The translations under genes were made by a program, and so were the position numbers. From Bacteroidia bacterium (GTDB taxonomy: Bacteria > Bacteroidota > Bacteroidia > Flavobacteriales > Flavobacteriaceae): a stretch of 64,000 nucleotides of DNA. The notes beneath the pieces are model-generated. The model was not told the DNA's origin. It saw only the letters and a program-made list of their open reading frames with translations, and did not search any database. This document shows, in pieces, positions 1-7,671 of the stretch. Numbering within the stretch: position 1 is the stretch's first letter; each line of letters opens with the position of its first letter. Location: contig JAUIEK010000002.1 in NCBI GenBank assembly GCA_030428865.1, forward strand, positions 1 through 64,000, given 5' to 3'.

Positions 1-210
1 GTTTTTGAAATAGACAAGCAAGAAATGTATGATATGACGAGTAATGTTTTCTCTATTTCTGAAGAAGTAGTGATTTCAGAGAAAAACTTTACTAGGTTAA
101 ACATCTGGCTTCGAAAAAATGGTTTTACAGTAGAGGAGGTAAACTACGCTGAAATTGCTAAGCAAGAAGGATTGCTTCGTTGTTCTACACTTCCTTTAAT
201 AAGAGATTAA
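1..210 (+). CDS. DDAH/arginine-deiminase-like amidinohydrolase, 3' end only
   Basis: The reading frame is open from base 1, so the 5' end lies outside the window; about 69 codons are visible. The C-terminus carries GLLRCSTLPLIRD, which resembles the catalytic-cysteine end of the guanidine-modifying (DDAH/arginine deiminase) superfamily, where the Cys attacks the guanidinium carbon of arginine or methylarginine. It lies on the same strand as ctlX, another member of the superfamily, 4 kb downstream, so both may serve arginine/citrulline catabolism. The substrate cannot be told from this fragment. Confidence 0.7.
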   Translation, partial: VFEIDKQEMYDMTSNVFSISEEVVISEKNFTRLNIWLRKNGFTVEEVNYAEIAKQEGLLRCSTLPLIRD

Positions 211-224
211 ATAGAAAATTAAAA

Positions 225-245
225 GCTGTAGTTTAATACTACAAC
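225..245 (-). terminator. possible rho-independent terminator of TlpA copy 1
   Basis: A short hairpin (TGTAGT, 5-nt loop, ACTACA, with one mismatch and a further G-C pair) lies between two convergent genes. Read on the minus strand it is followed by a T-rich stretch (CTTTTAATTTT). The stem is weak, so this is a modest call. Confidence 0.35.
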
Positions 246-254
246 TTTGTGAAA

Positions 255-1520
255 TTATTTAGAAGTTATCTCGAATATTTCGATAACTTCTTTTTCCTTT
301 TTTACTTCAATATTTCGTGTTTTTAAAAAAGCAATAATATCTTTAGCATTTGCTTTATCAATATCTCCTAATTCTCTATTGTAGATATACTTGTCTTTTA
401 AAGATTTATCAGCAATAAAATATTCGTTGGTTATTATTTCTAAACGAGAAATATATTTAGTAACGGCTTTGTATGCGTGTTTTGTACCATTTTCAATTTG
501 GCTTGCTGTAATTACATTTTCATTTTTCTTTTTTAATGTTAGTTTGTTAACTAGTTCAATAGTTTTAACTTTTTTAAAGTTTAAAGATAAACTCTCTAAT
601 AAAGTTTCTTGAATTTCTTTAAATGCAGCTTCTATGCTAGGGCTTTTTTTAAGATAAACCACATCATATCCGCCTAGTTTTTTTGTTTTGTTTTTTACCC
701 AAATGTGAGATGAAAGATTATTTAAAAATTTAAATGTATTTTCTAAGGTGCCTGCATAATGTGTTATGCCGACGAGGTCTCTATTTTTATATTTATTACT
801 CCAACCCCATGATTTACCTCTTGAAGTAATGGTTTTCTCAAGAGTGGGTCTAATAATAAATTGATACTTGTCAAAATAAGTTTTACTACGGTGTTCTCTA
901 GGAATATATCTTCTAAGTGATTTATCTACTCTGTTGTATAAGGGATCTTCACCTGGTGCAAAACCTCCGCTTGTTACTAACACAAGATCTTTATTATTTT
1001 TTTTAGTTTCTTTGTATTCATTAAGAGTAGAAACAGAATCGGTGCTTAATACTTCTTCTATTAGTTTGTCACTAACAAAATTACCTTCATAAACAACATT
1101 ACCTTTCCTATTAATAATAAACATTTGAGGTCTGCCAGTTACTTTGTAGTTTTTAAACTCTTCTCCATTATCATCTCTACCTACCCAAAAATCAACACCT
1201 ACTTTTTTAAGGAAATTTTCTAATTTGTTTTTTTTATCATCTGTTATAGCAATGTATTGTACACCTTTATCTTTATATTTATTACTCAGTTTATTGTTTT
1301 CAGGGAATGCCTCTACACAAGGATTACACCATGTTGCCCAAAAATCTAGAACAACAACTTTTCCTTTTAACGATTGTAATGTGGGAATCTTGTTGTCAGA
1401 TTTATTATAGATAGCTTCCAAATTAATTTCAGGAGCTTTCTCGCCAACTAATCGAAAACTCTGAGCAATACCGTTAAATACGTTGAATAATACTACTAAT
1501 GTTAGAATTACTTTTTTCAT
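255..1520 (-). CDS. TlpA-like thioredoxin-fold protein, copy 1
   Basis: A predicted exported protein of 421 residues. It has an N-terminal signal peptide (cleavage likely before Gln in GIAQS), then a TlpA/ResA-type thioredoxin domain (about residues 25-165) with the redox motif WCNPC and a PQMFIIN segment that supplies the cis-Pro region. A long C-terminal extension follows (about 190-421); its last part faintly resembles DUF3738-type repeats, which is only a guess. A periplasmic thiol-disulfide role is inferred from the CxxC motif. I chose the ATG giving MKKVILT because the second copy starts there; the frame extends three codons further to a TTG. It is about 190 bp downstream of its paralogue on the same strand and lies in a module with a LuxR-type regulator. 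Residues in the middle differ strongly from copy 2, while about 83 residues behind them are identical. Confidence 0.85.
   Translation of the reverse strand: MKKVILTLVVLFNVFNGIAQSFRLVGEKAPEINLEAIYNKSDNKIPTLQSLKGKVVVLDFWATWCNPCVEAFPENNKLSNKYKDKGVQYIAITDDKKNKLENFLKKVGVDFWVGRDDNGEEFKNYKVTGRPQMFIINRKGNVVYEGNFVSDKLIEEVLSTDSVSTLNEYKETKKNNKDLVLVTSGGFAPGEDPLYNRVDKSLRRYIPREHRSKTYFDKYQFIIRPTLEKTITSRGKSWGWSNKYKNRDLVGITHYAGTLENTFKFLNNLSSHIWVKNKTKKLGGYDVVYLKKSPSIEAAFKEIQETLLESLSLNFKKVKTIELVNKLTLKKKNENVITASQIENGTKHAYKAVTKYISRLEIITNEYFIADKSLKDKYIYNRELGDIDKANAKDIIAFLKTRNIEVKKEKEVIEIFEITSK
514..767 (-). repeat. 254-bp block identical to 1973-2226
   Basis: Line-by-line comparison shows no difference between this block and 1973-2226, while the sequence on both sides differs at many positions. 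The block encodes the segment from YAGTLENTF to KNENVIT of the C-terminal domain. Such a perfectly matched island inside a diverged duplication suggests gene conversion or a recent crossover. Confidence 0.9.
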
Positions 1521-1607
1521 TATTATCAAAAATTAAATTAATTATACTGAGTGCGAATGTAATCCGTCGATATAATAATTATTTTTTTAAGTAGAATGAA
1601 AAAAGAT

Positions 1608-1672
1608 TTAGTACTCGTTTAAATTAGTACTAGTACCTATCAATTGAGTGATCTCACCTTGGTTTTTGGCAT
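1608..1672 (-). pseudogene. orphan 3' tail of a LuxR-type regulator gene
   Basis: On the minus strand this spacer reads KNQGEITQLIGTSTNLNEY and a stop codon, matching the C-terminus of the intact regulator at 3054-4109 (KNRGEITQLMGTSTNLNEY). It is the leftover of the regulator's 3' end carried along by the tandem duplication. It has no start codon or remaining HTH, so it is not expected to make a functional protein. Substitutions relative to the intact gene show that the duplication is not brand new. Confidence 0.85.
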
Positions 1673-1713
1673 CATTTTTTAGGAGCTTATTTCTTCTCCT
1701 TTTTTTTGTAAAA

Positions 1714-2967
1714 TCATTTAGAAGTTATCTCAAATATTTCTATAGCTTCTTTTTTCCTTTTTACTTCAATATTTCGTGTTTTTAAAAAAGCGATAATATC
1801 TTTAGCATTTGCTCTCCGAATAGGTCCTAATTCTTTATTATAAATATACTTGTCATTTAAAGATTTATCAGCAATAAAATATTCATTGGTTATATTCTCT
1901 AAATGAGAAATATAATCAGTAATAGTTTTATATGCGTGTTTTGTACCATTTTCAATTTGATTTACTGTAATCACATTTTCATTTTTCTTTTTTAATGTTA
2001 GTTTGTTAACTAGTTCAATAGTTTTAACTTTTTTAAAGTTTAAAGATAAACTCTCTAATAAAGTTTCTTGAATTTCTTTAAATGCAGCTTCTATGCTAGG
2101 GCTTTTTTTAAGATAAACCACATCATATCCGCCTAGTTTTTTTGTTTTGTTTTTTACCCAAATGTGAGATGAAAGATTATTTAAAAATTTAAATGTATTT
2201 TCTAAGGTGCCTGCATAATGTGTTATTCCTACGTAATCTCCCATTTTATCTTTAGTTGATGCATTTACAGAAGTTATAGTTTTCCCAAGAGTAGGTCTGA
2301 TAATAAAATGGTATTTTCCGTAATTAGTACTAGATTTGTTTTCATAAAAAGCTCTTGCATTAACTGTATTATTTACTCCATTGTATAAAGGGTCATCTCC
2401 GGCACCAAAGCGCGCATTTGTAAGTTGTATACGATCTTTATCTTTTTGCATAACCTCTCTAAGTTCGGTTTGAAGGGAAACAGAATCAGTACTTAATACT
2501 TCTTCTATTAATTTTTCACTAACAAATTTACCTTCATAAACAACTTTCCCTTTTCTATTAATAATAAACATTTGAGGGATTCCATATACTTTGTAGTTTT
2601 TAAACTCTTCTCCATTATCATCTCTACCTACCCAAAAATCAACATCTACCTTTTTAAGAAAATTTTCTAATCTGTTTTTTTTGTCGTCTGTTATGGCAAT
2701 GTATTGTACACCTTTATCTTTATATTTATTACTCAGCTTATTGTTTTCAGGGAATGCTTCTACACAAGGATTACACCATGTTGCCCAAAAATCTAAAACA
2801 ACAACTTTTCCTTTTAATGATTGTAGCGTAGGAATTTTACCATCAGGTTTATTGTAAATAGCTTCCAAATTAATTTCAGGAGCTTTTTCGCCAACCAAAC
2901 GAAAACTCTGGGCAATACCGTTAAATACGTTGAATAATACTACTAATGTTAGAATTACTTTTTTCAT
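1714..2967 (-). CDS. TlpA-like thioredoxin-fold protein, copy 2
   Basis: A paralogue of the gene at 255-1520, 417 residues, with the same order: signal peptide ending GIAQS, TlpA-type thioredoxin domain with WCNPC, then a long C-terminal extension. The thioredoxin part is nearly the same as in copy 1. Residues of about 170-240 differ a lot (for example DDPLYNGVNNTVNARAF here), and the following 83 residues are identical. It starts 86 bp downstream of the LuxR-type regulator gene on the same strand, so it is the first TlpA gene after the regulator. A periplasmic redox role follows from the CxxC motif; the partner or substrate is unknown. The variable middle could be a partner-binding surface, which is inference. 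Confidence 0.85.
   Translation of the reverse strand: MKKVILTLVVLFNVFNGIAQSFRLVGEKAPEINLEAIYNKPDGKIPTLQSLKGKVVVLDFWATWCNPCVEAFPENNKLSNKYKDKGVQYIAITDDKKNRLENFLKKVDVDFWVGRDDNGEEFKNYKVYGIPQMFIINRKGKVVYEGKFVSEKLIEEVLSTDSVSLQTELREVMQKDKDRIQLTNARFGAGDDPLYNGVNNTVNARAFYENKSSTNYGKYHFIIRPTLGKTITSVNASTKDKMGDYVGITHYAGTLENTFKFLNNLSSHIWVKNKTKKLGGYDVVYLKKSPSIEAAFKEIQETLLESLSLNFKKVKTIELVNKLTLKKKNENVITVNQIENGTKHAYKTITDYISHLENITNEYFIADKSLNDKYIYNKELGPIRRANAKDIIAFLKTRNIEVKRKKEAIEIFEITSK
1973..2226 (-). repeat. 254-bp block identical to 514-767
   Basis: Partner of the identical block in TlpA copy 1. Identity stops abruptly on both sides: at ATTACA versus ATCACA on the left, and at TGTTATGCC versus TGTTATTCC on the right. 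Confidence 0.9.
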
Positions 2968-3053
2968 TTTATCAAAAAATTAAATTATTTATATCGAGTA
3001 CGAATGTAATCCGTCTATGCAATAATTTTTTTTTGAGCGGAATGAAAAAAGGT

Positions 3054-4109
3054 TTAGTACTCGTTTAAATTAGTACTAGTACCCATCAGCTGAGTAATCT
3101 CACCTCTATTTTTAACTTCTAACTTCTTGTAAATGTTTGAAATATGTGTTTTTATTGTAGAAACTTCTATATGTAGTTCAGATGCAATTTCTTTATTTTG
3201 ATATCCTTTGTTAATGAGTTTTACTATTTCTTTTTCTCTTTTTGTAAGTTGATTTAAAGAGATTGAATTTTTTCTTCCCTTTTTTCTTCTAATTACGAAC
3301 CATGTAAAGAATGCAATTGGTAAAATAAGAATCGAAACTACAATATACACTCGAGCAGAAGACTTGTCATCATTTAGTAAATCATTTTTATACTTAATCA
3401 TGCCAATTTGCTTTTTAAAAGCTTCTATGTAAGGATTGTTGTTATTTTTAAACTTTTCACTAATAAGAGTCTCATAAAAAGAAGAGTTTTTCAAATAATC
3501 TTTTTCTAAGTCATTAATATTTTGAAGTACAAGAATGTTTACTAAAGGTGAGTCGCTAGACATACAAAACTCTCTTATTTTATCTGCTCTTTTTTCATTA
3601 ATTAAAGAACTGTTCTTCATTAAATCTGGTTTTGAATAATTAAATTTATCAATGCTTAAAGATGATTCAAGTTCTCTTATCTCGTCATTTATTTTATTTA
3701 GATCTCCAGAAACCTCATAATCTGATGGGCTTAAACTAAAATCTGGAGCAGATACATGAATTTTTGAATGATTGTTTGCGATAAGTAGTAAGTAATTTTT
3801 AGGTTTTATAGAAAAGAAAACCGTATGTGTATCTTCCGTATCTGTTAAATGTAGCCTAATTATACTGTTCGATTCAGGAAGTATGTTGCCTTTAAAAATA
3901 AAATTTCCTTCTTTATCTATAGTGGTTGTACTTATAATCTGACCTAAATGTATATAATTGAATTTTTCATAAGGATCAATAAGAGACAGATGAATTTTAT
4001 TCTTCCAGATGCTATCATAATTTTTTAAAGTTCCAGATATTTCGTACTGAGCAAAAACAGATTGCAATGAACAATAAAAGCACAAAAAAAATAATATAGC
4101 TCTAAGCAT
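3054..4109 (-). CDS. membrane-tethered LuxR-type regulator with exported N-terminal domain
   Basis: 351 residues. It starts with a signal peptide (cleavage likely before Gln in VFAQYE). An exported domain follows, whose first part (ISGTLKNY, later TTIDKEGNFIFKGN) resembles the DUF4369 domain often found in front of TlpA-type thioredoxins in Bacteroidota. A helical stretch leads to one transmembrane segment (about 253-273, VYIVVSILILPIAFFTWFVI), a basic RRKKGRK stop-transfer, and a C-terminal LuxR/GerE helix-turn-helix (about 285-345, LTKREKEIVKLI to KLEVKNRGEI). This is the layout of a one-component transmembrane sensor: exported sensing part, cytoplasmic DNA-binding part. It sits directly upstream of two TlpA-like genes on the same strand, so it probably controls or senses their activity (inference). 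The DUF4369 similarity is by eye only. Confidence 0.8.
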   Translation of the reverse strand: MLRAILFFLCFYCSLQSVFAQYEISGTLKNYDSIWKNKIHLSLIDPYEKFNYIHLGQIISTTTIDKEGNFIFKGNILPESNSIIRLHLTDTEDTHTVFFSIKPKNYLLLIANNHSKIHVSAPDFSLSPSDYEVSGDLNKINDEIRELESSLSIDKFNYSKPDLMKNSSLINEKRADKIREFCMSSDSPLVNILVLQNINDLEKDYLKNSSFYETLISEKFKNNNNPYIEAFKKQIGMIKYKNDLLNDDKSSARVYIVVSILILPIAFFTWFVIRRKKGRKNSISLNQLTKREKEIVKLINKGYQNKEIASELHIEVSTIKTHISNIYKKLEVKNRGEITQLMGTSTNLNEY

Positions 4110-4212
4110 TTTTAATCATAAATTAAGAAAGAACAAAGAAAACGAACTAACAAGAGTAATACAAATGGAATTTCTTTTTTAAAATTCTAAACAACATCAT
4201 CACAAAAATCAA

Positions 4213-4220
4213 TAATTTTG
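4213..4220 (+). promoter_or_regulatory. candidate -7 box of ctlX
   Basis: TAATTTTG matches the Bacteroidota TAnnTTTG box and lies 24 bp before the ctlX start codon. I see no convincing TTG box at the usual distance upstream, so the call rests on one element. Confidence 0.4.
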
Positions 4221-4244
4221 TTCGAGTTTATAGGATAAGATTAA

Positions 4245-5180
4245 ATGAAACAAATTACCAATTCAATATTAATGATTCGCCCTATTCATTTTAGAATGAA
4301 TGAGCAAACAGCTGTTAACAATTATTATCAAAAAGTCCTTGATGATTTACTGCCAAATACTGTCAATAAAAAAGCGCAAGAGGAATTTGATGCATGCGTA
4401 GAAAAATTGTCGTCTTACGGAATAGAAGTAATTGTAGTTTCTGATACAGAACAGTACGATACGCCAGATTCGATTTTTCCTAATAATTGGATTTCATTTC
4501 ATCAAGATGGAACAGTTGCTTTGTATCCTATGTTTGCAGAAAACAGAAGAAAAGAAAGGAGAGAAGATGTTTTAGATACATTAGAAGAAAAAGGGTTTGT
4601 AATCGAAAATGTGGTTGATTATACAACTGCAGAAGAAGAGCATATTTTCTTAGAAGGAACAGGTAGTTTGTTGTTAGATAGAGTAAATAAAAAAGCGTAC
4701 TGTGCCTTATCTCCTAGAGCGGATGAAGATTTGTTTATCGAATTCTGTGAAGATTTTGAATATACTCCTGTTGTTTTTTCGGCTAATCAAACTGTTAATA
4801 ATGAGAGAAAGGCAATTTATCATACCAATGTAATGATGTGCCTTGCAGAAACCTTTTCAGTAATCTGTTTAGATAGTATAGATGATAAGAAAGAAAGAAA
4901 AAATGTTATTAAGCACCTAAAAGAAGATAAAAAGGAAATTATAGAAATTTCGGAAGAGCAGGTAAATAATTTCGCAGGAAATATGCTTCAGGTTTTAGGC
5001 GCAAATGATCAGTCGTATTTAGTAATGAGTCAAGCTGCGTACGATAGTTTAACGCCTCGGCAAATAAAATCAATAGAAAAACATTGCCCTATTATTTCAA
5101 GTTCCTTAGATGTTGTGGAAGCCTGTGGCGGTGGAAGTGCTAGATGCATGATGGCAGAAGTTTTTTTGCCTAAAAAATAA
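4245..5180 (+). CDS. ctlX: citrulline utilization hydrolase CtlX type
   Basis: 311 residues of a guanidine-modifying-enzyme superfamily protein. Diagnostic pieces are FPNNWISFH, the EGTGSLLLDR segment, YHTNVMM (with the catalytic His) and the C-terminal GGGSARCMMAE with the catalytic Cys. This set is typical of the CtlX group annotated as citrulline utilization hydrolases; the reaction is hydrolysis at a ureido or guanidino carbon, with citrulline or arginine derivatives as likely substrates. No transmembrane or export signal is seen, so it should be cytoplasmic. It is read in the same direction as the amidinohydrolase fragment at the window start; the opposite-strand TlpA/LuxR module lies between them. 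The exact substrate cannot be read from sequence. Confidence 0.85.
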   Translation: MKQITNSILMIRPIHFRMNEQTAVNNYYQKVLDDLLPNTVNKKAQEEFDACVEKLSSYGIEVIVVSDTEQYDTPDSIFPNNWISFHQDGTVALYPMFAENRRKERREDVLDTLEEKGFVIENVVDYTTAEEEHIFLEGTGSLLLDRVNKKAYCALSPRADEDLFIEFCEDFEYTPVVFSANQTVNNERKAIYHTNVMMCLAETFSVICLDSIDDKKERKNVIKHLKEDKKEIIEISEEQVNNFAGNMLQVLGANDQSYLVMSQAAYDSLTPRQIKSIEKHCPIISSSLDVVEACGGGSARCMMAEVFLPKK

Positions 5181-5265
5181 TTTACTTAATTTACAAGTTT
5201 TGAAATTGGGTTTCCTTGGCTTATTCATTTGATTAAAGAGATAGATATAGCCTTACAGTTGAATT

Positions 5266-5940
5266 ATGAAACTATTATTACTAGCAATAGCGCCAGCTAT
5301 GGTTATTATTGCTTACATCTACATAAAAGATAAATTTGAAAAAGAGCCGTTGCGGTTACTTTTAAAAAATTTCTTTCTTGGCGCCACTGTTAGTGTGCTT
5401 ATTACTTTCATTTTTGGAACATTTGTAGGAAATGTACTTCCTGTTACTGATGAGTTAAGCATTACTCAAATGGCTATTAAGGCATTTATTACTGTAGCCT
5501 TTGTAGAAGAGTTCTCTAAATACATCGTTGTTAGGTTTGTAGCACAAAGAAATAAAGAGTTTAATGAGCCTTTTGATGGAATTGTGTATGCCGTAATGGT
5601 TTCAATGGGATTTGCCACGTTAGAAAATGTGTTGTATGTATTTCAGTACGGTTATTCTACAGGAATTTTAAGAGCTTTTACATCTGTTCCTGCTCATGCA
5701 ACCTTTGCTATTTTAATGGGGTATTTTATGGGGAAAGCAAAGTTTTCCGATCACAGGTTTCAGCTAAACATGCTAGGGTTATTTGTTGCTACAGTATTTC
5801 ATGGAGCGTATGATTTTTTCCTGTTCATTAATTTTATTCCAGGAATAGCAATAGGTGCTTTTATTTCGTTAATAATCGGAATTTACTTTTCTAGAAAAGC
5901 AATCAAATACCATCAAAATAAATCTCATTTTAAACCTTAA
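5266..5940 (+). CDS. prsW: PrsW-family intramembrane metalloprotease
   Basis: 224 residues and about seven hydrophobic segments, as expected for PrsW/CAAX-protease-like membrane proteins. It keeps the family's glutamate motif EEFSKY (about 80), NEPFDGIVYA followed by FATLENVLYV, and the later metal-binding histidines in PAHATFA and FHGAYDF. PrsW in Bacillus cuts an anti-sigma factor inside or next to the membrane; the target here is unknown, and the nearest ECF sigma gene in the window is 56 kb away. It ends in a 4-bp convergent overlap with the phosphatase gene. A start at the ATG at 5266 leaves an 85-bp spacer after ctlX. Confidence 0.85.
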   Translation: MKLLLLAIAPAMVIIAYIYIKDKFEKEPLRLLLKNFFLGATVSVLITFIFGTFVGNVLPVTDELSITQMAIKAFITVAFVEEFSKYIVVRFVAQRNKEFNEPFDGIVYAVMVSMGFATLENVLYVFQYGYSTGILRAFTSVPAHATFAILMGYFMGKAKFSDHRFQLNMLGLFVATVFHGAYDFFLFINFIPGIAIGAFISLIIGIYFSRKAIKYHQNKSHFKP

Positions 5941-7565
5941 TTCTTAAGCACTTCTGAAATTACTTTTCCAGTTGTTCCGTTAGGAAATTCAACTGATAAT
6001 AGCTTTGCTAAAGTTGGCGCGATATCTTTTATGTAGTATCTTTTTGACGAGCTTCCTTTTTCAATTCCCCAGCCATAAAAGATAATAGGAACATGTGTGT
6101 CGTAAGAGTATCCTGATCCGTGCGATGTTCCTTTTTTACTGCCGCTAGATAAAGTTGCCGGATTAGGAATCAAAATCACATCTCCAGAAAACTTTTGATT
6201 GTATCCTTCTTGTATTTTATGGAGCACTCCATCTGTAAATTGAGTGGTTTGTAGTGTATGAGCAGTAACAGCTTTATAAATTCCTTTATAATTAATAGAT
6301 TGCTCTACTAAATAATCTGCCACTTCTTTGGTTGATAGTTTCAGCTTTACTAGTTCTTCTTTATTTAAAAATATTTGATAGTTAGAAATATTTTCAATGA
6401 TATTTTCATTTCCAAACCTCTCTTTACAAAGTGTTTTAATCCATTGCATAAAAGCCTTTCCGTCAAAATAATGAGCAGGAATTCTCAACGATTGAAGATA
6501 AGCAGGAACTTGAACTACTCCATGATCTGCTGTAAGAAAGATTGTATATTTTCCCTTTCCTACTTTGGTATCTAAAAAGCTTATGAAATCAGCTAAATCT
6601 TTGTCAAATCGTAGATATGTGTCTTCTATTTCAACAGCATCAGGACCATATCTATGACCCACATAATCAGTGCTAGAAAAACTAACGGCTAAGAAATCTG
6701 TCCATTTACTTTTCCCTAGTTCCTCGCCTTCTATTGCTGCTTTCGCAAAATCAAACGTGAGTGTATTGCCAAATGGAGTTGATTTTATGATTTCAAAATT
6801 TCCATTTTCTTTTCTAAGTTTAGGAAGATTATGAGGGAAAACTGGTCTTTTTTCATCATGAAAAGTACCTTCATATTCATTGTCATCGCTAATGCTTAGT
6901 TCATAACTGTTTATATTATGTAACGTTTTCCAAGGTTTAGAAAGATATTGATTTGCTTTGTTGTTTGCATTGAAATCGTTAACCCATTTAGGTAGTTTTT
7001 GTAAGTAAAAAGAACTGCTAATCCATTTGTTTTCATTTCTTCCCTCATACCAATAAGCAGCATCAGCAGTGTGACCAGCCGGTAAAATAGAAGAACGATC
7101 TTTTATGGCGATTCCAATAGTTTTTCCTTTTAAATTTTGAGCTAACTTTAATTGATCTGTTATGGTGGTAGTTTGCATTCTGTACGGAGATTTTTGACCG
7201 CTCTTACTAGAAACACCAATAGATTGATATCGAGAATCGTCTACACAATAAATCTCTTTTTTTTCGTATTTATCATACCAATTATTTCCAACAATACCAT
7301 GGTTTTTAGGAGTTGTTCCAGTATAAACAGATGTATGTCCAACAGCTGTGTAAGTTGGTATATAATCAAAGTTTGCATTATCTAATAAAAAACCATCTCT
7401 AATAAGTTTATTAAAACCATCGTCTCCGTATCGCTCTTTAAAACGAGTTAAATAATCATATCGCATCTGATCAACAACAATACCTACAACTAGTTTAGGT
7501 CTTTTTTCTTGACTAATGGCAGATGTAAATACTAGAAAACAAATCAATATTGCAAATCTTCTCAT
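5937..7565 (-). CDS. pafA: PafA-type alkaline phosphatase
   Basis: 542 residues with a signal peptide and a mature start at Gln (AISQEK), so it should be exported. It follows the flavobacterial PafA monoesterase: metal-binding Asp in VGIVVDQMRYDY, the Thr nucleophile in IPTYTAVGHTS (about T73), the Asn of GIVGNNW about 21 residues later, and the KDR pair (about K155, R157) equivalent to the Lys/Arg that contact phosphate in PafA. Later metal ligands are visible in STDYVGHRYGPD and FLTADHGVVQVP. It probably frees phosphate from organic monoesters in the periplasm. The gene is on its own between prsW (convergent) and mlaE (divergent). Confidence 0.85.
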   Translation of the reverse strand: MRRFAILICFLVFTSAISQEKRPKLVVGIVVDQMRYDYLTRFKERYGDDGFNKLIRDGFLLDNANFDYIPTYTAVGHTSVYTGTTPKNHGIVGNNWYDKYEKKEIYCVDDSRYQSIGVSSKSGQKSPYRMQTTTITDQLKLAQNLKGKTIGIAIKDRSSILPAGHTADAAYWYEGRNENKWISSSFYLQKLPKWVNDFNANNKANQYLSKPWKTLHNINSYELSISDDNEYEGTFHDEKRPVFPHNLPKLRKENGNFEIIKSTPFGNTLTFDFAKAAIEGEELGKSKWTDFLAVSFSSTDYVGHRYGPDAVEIEDTYLRFDKDLADFISFLDTKVGKGKYTIFLTADHGVVQVPAYLQSLRIPAHYFDGKAFMQWIKTLCKERFGNENIIENISNYQIFLNKEELVKLKLSTKEVADYLVEQSINYKGIYKAVTAHTLQTTQFTDGVLHKIQEGYNQKFSGDVILIPNPATLSSGSKKGTSHGSGYSYDTHVPIIFYGWGIEKGSSSKRYYIKDIAPTLAKLLSVEFPNGTTGKVISEVLKN

Positions 7566-7671
7566 TCAGATAAGGTTTTAATGCATCAAAAGTAATTATT
7601 TTGATATTACCGTAAACAACTTAACAGTGTATTAATGATATTTTAATACTTTAGCACAACAAAATGCATGC

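Larger units (their letters stand above)
252..1672 (-). repeat. tandem duplication unit 1 (TlpA copy 1 plus captured LuxR tail)
   Basis: This stretch is a diverged direct copy of about 1711-3115. It contains a whole TlpA-like gene, its upstream spacer and the last codons of the LuxR-type regulator gene. Both units start near the sequence AGAAGTTATCTC at the 3' end of the TlpA gene, and homology ends inside the regulator's HTH-coding 3' end. The arrangement points to a tandem duplication whose junction lay in the regulator gene. Confidence 0.85.
1711..3115 (-). repeat. tandem duplication unit 2 (TlpA copy 2 up to regulator 3' end)
   Basis: This is the partner of 252-1672. It runs from the 3' end of the second TlpA-like gene, through the spacer, into the last 20 or so codons of the intact LuxR-type gene. 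The right boundary is set where similarity to the orphan tail fades, so it is approximate. Confidence 0.8.

Noticed and set aside
1682-1709. AGGAG/CTCCT hairpin with a T run as a terminator
   Set aside because: It would work only for plus-strand transcription, and no plus-strand gene ends there; the stem is just 5 bp.
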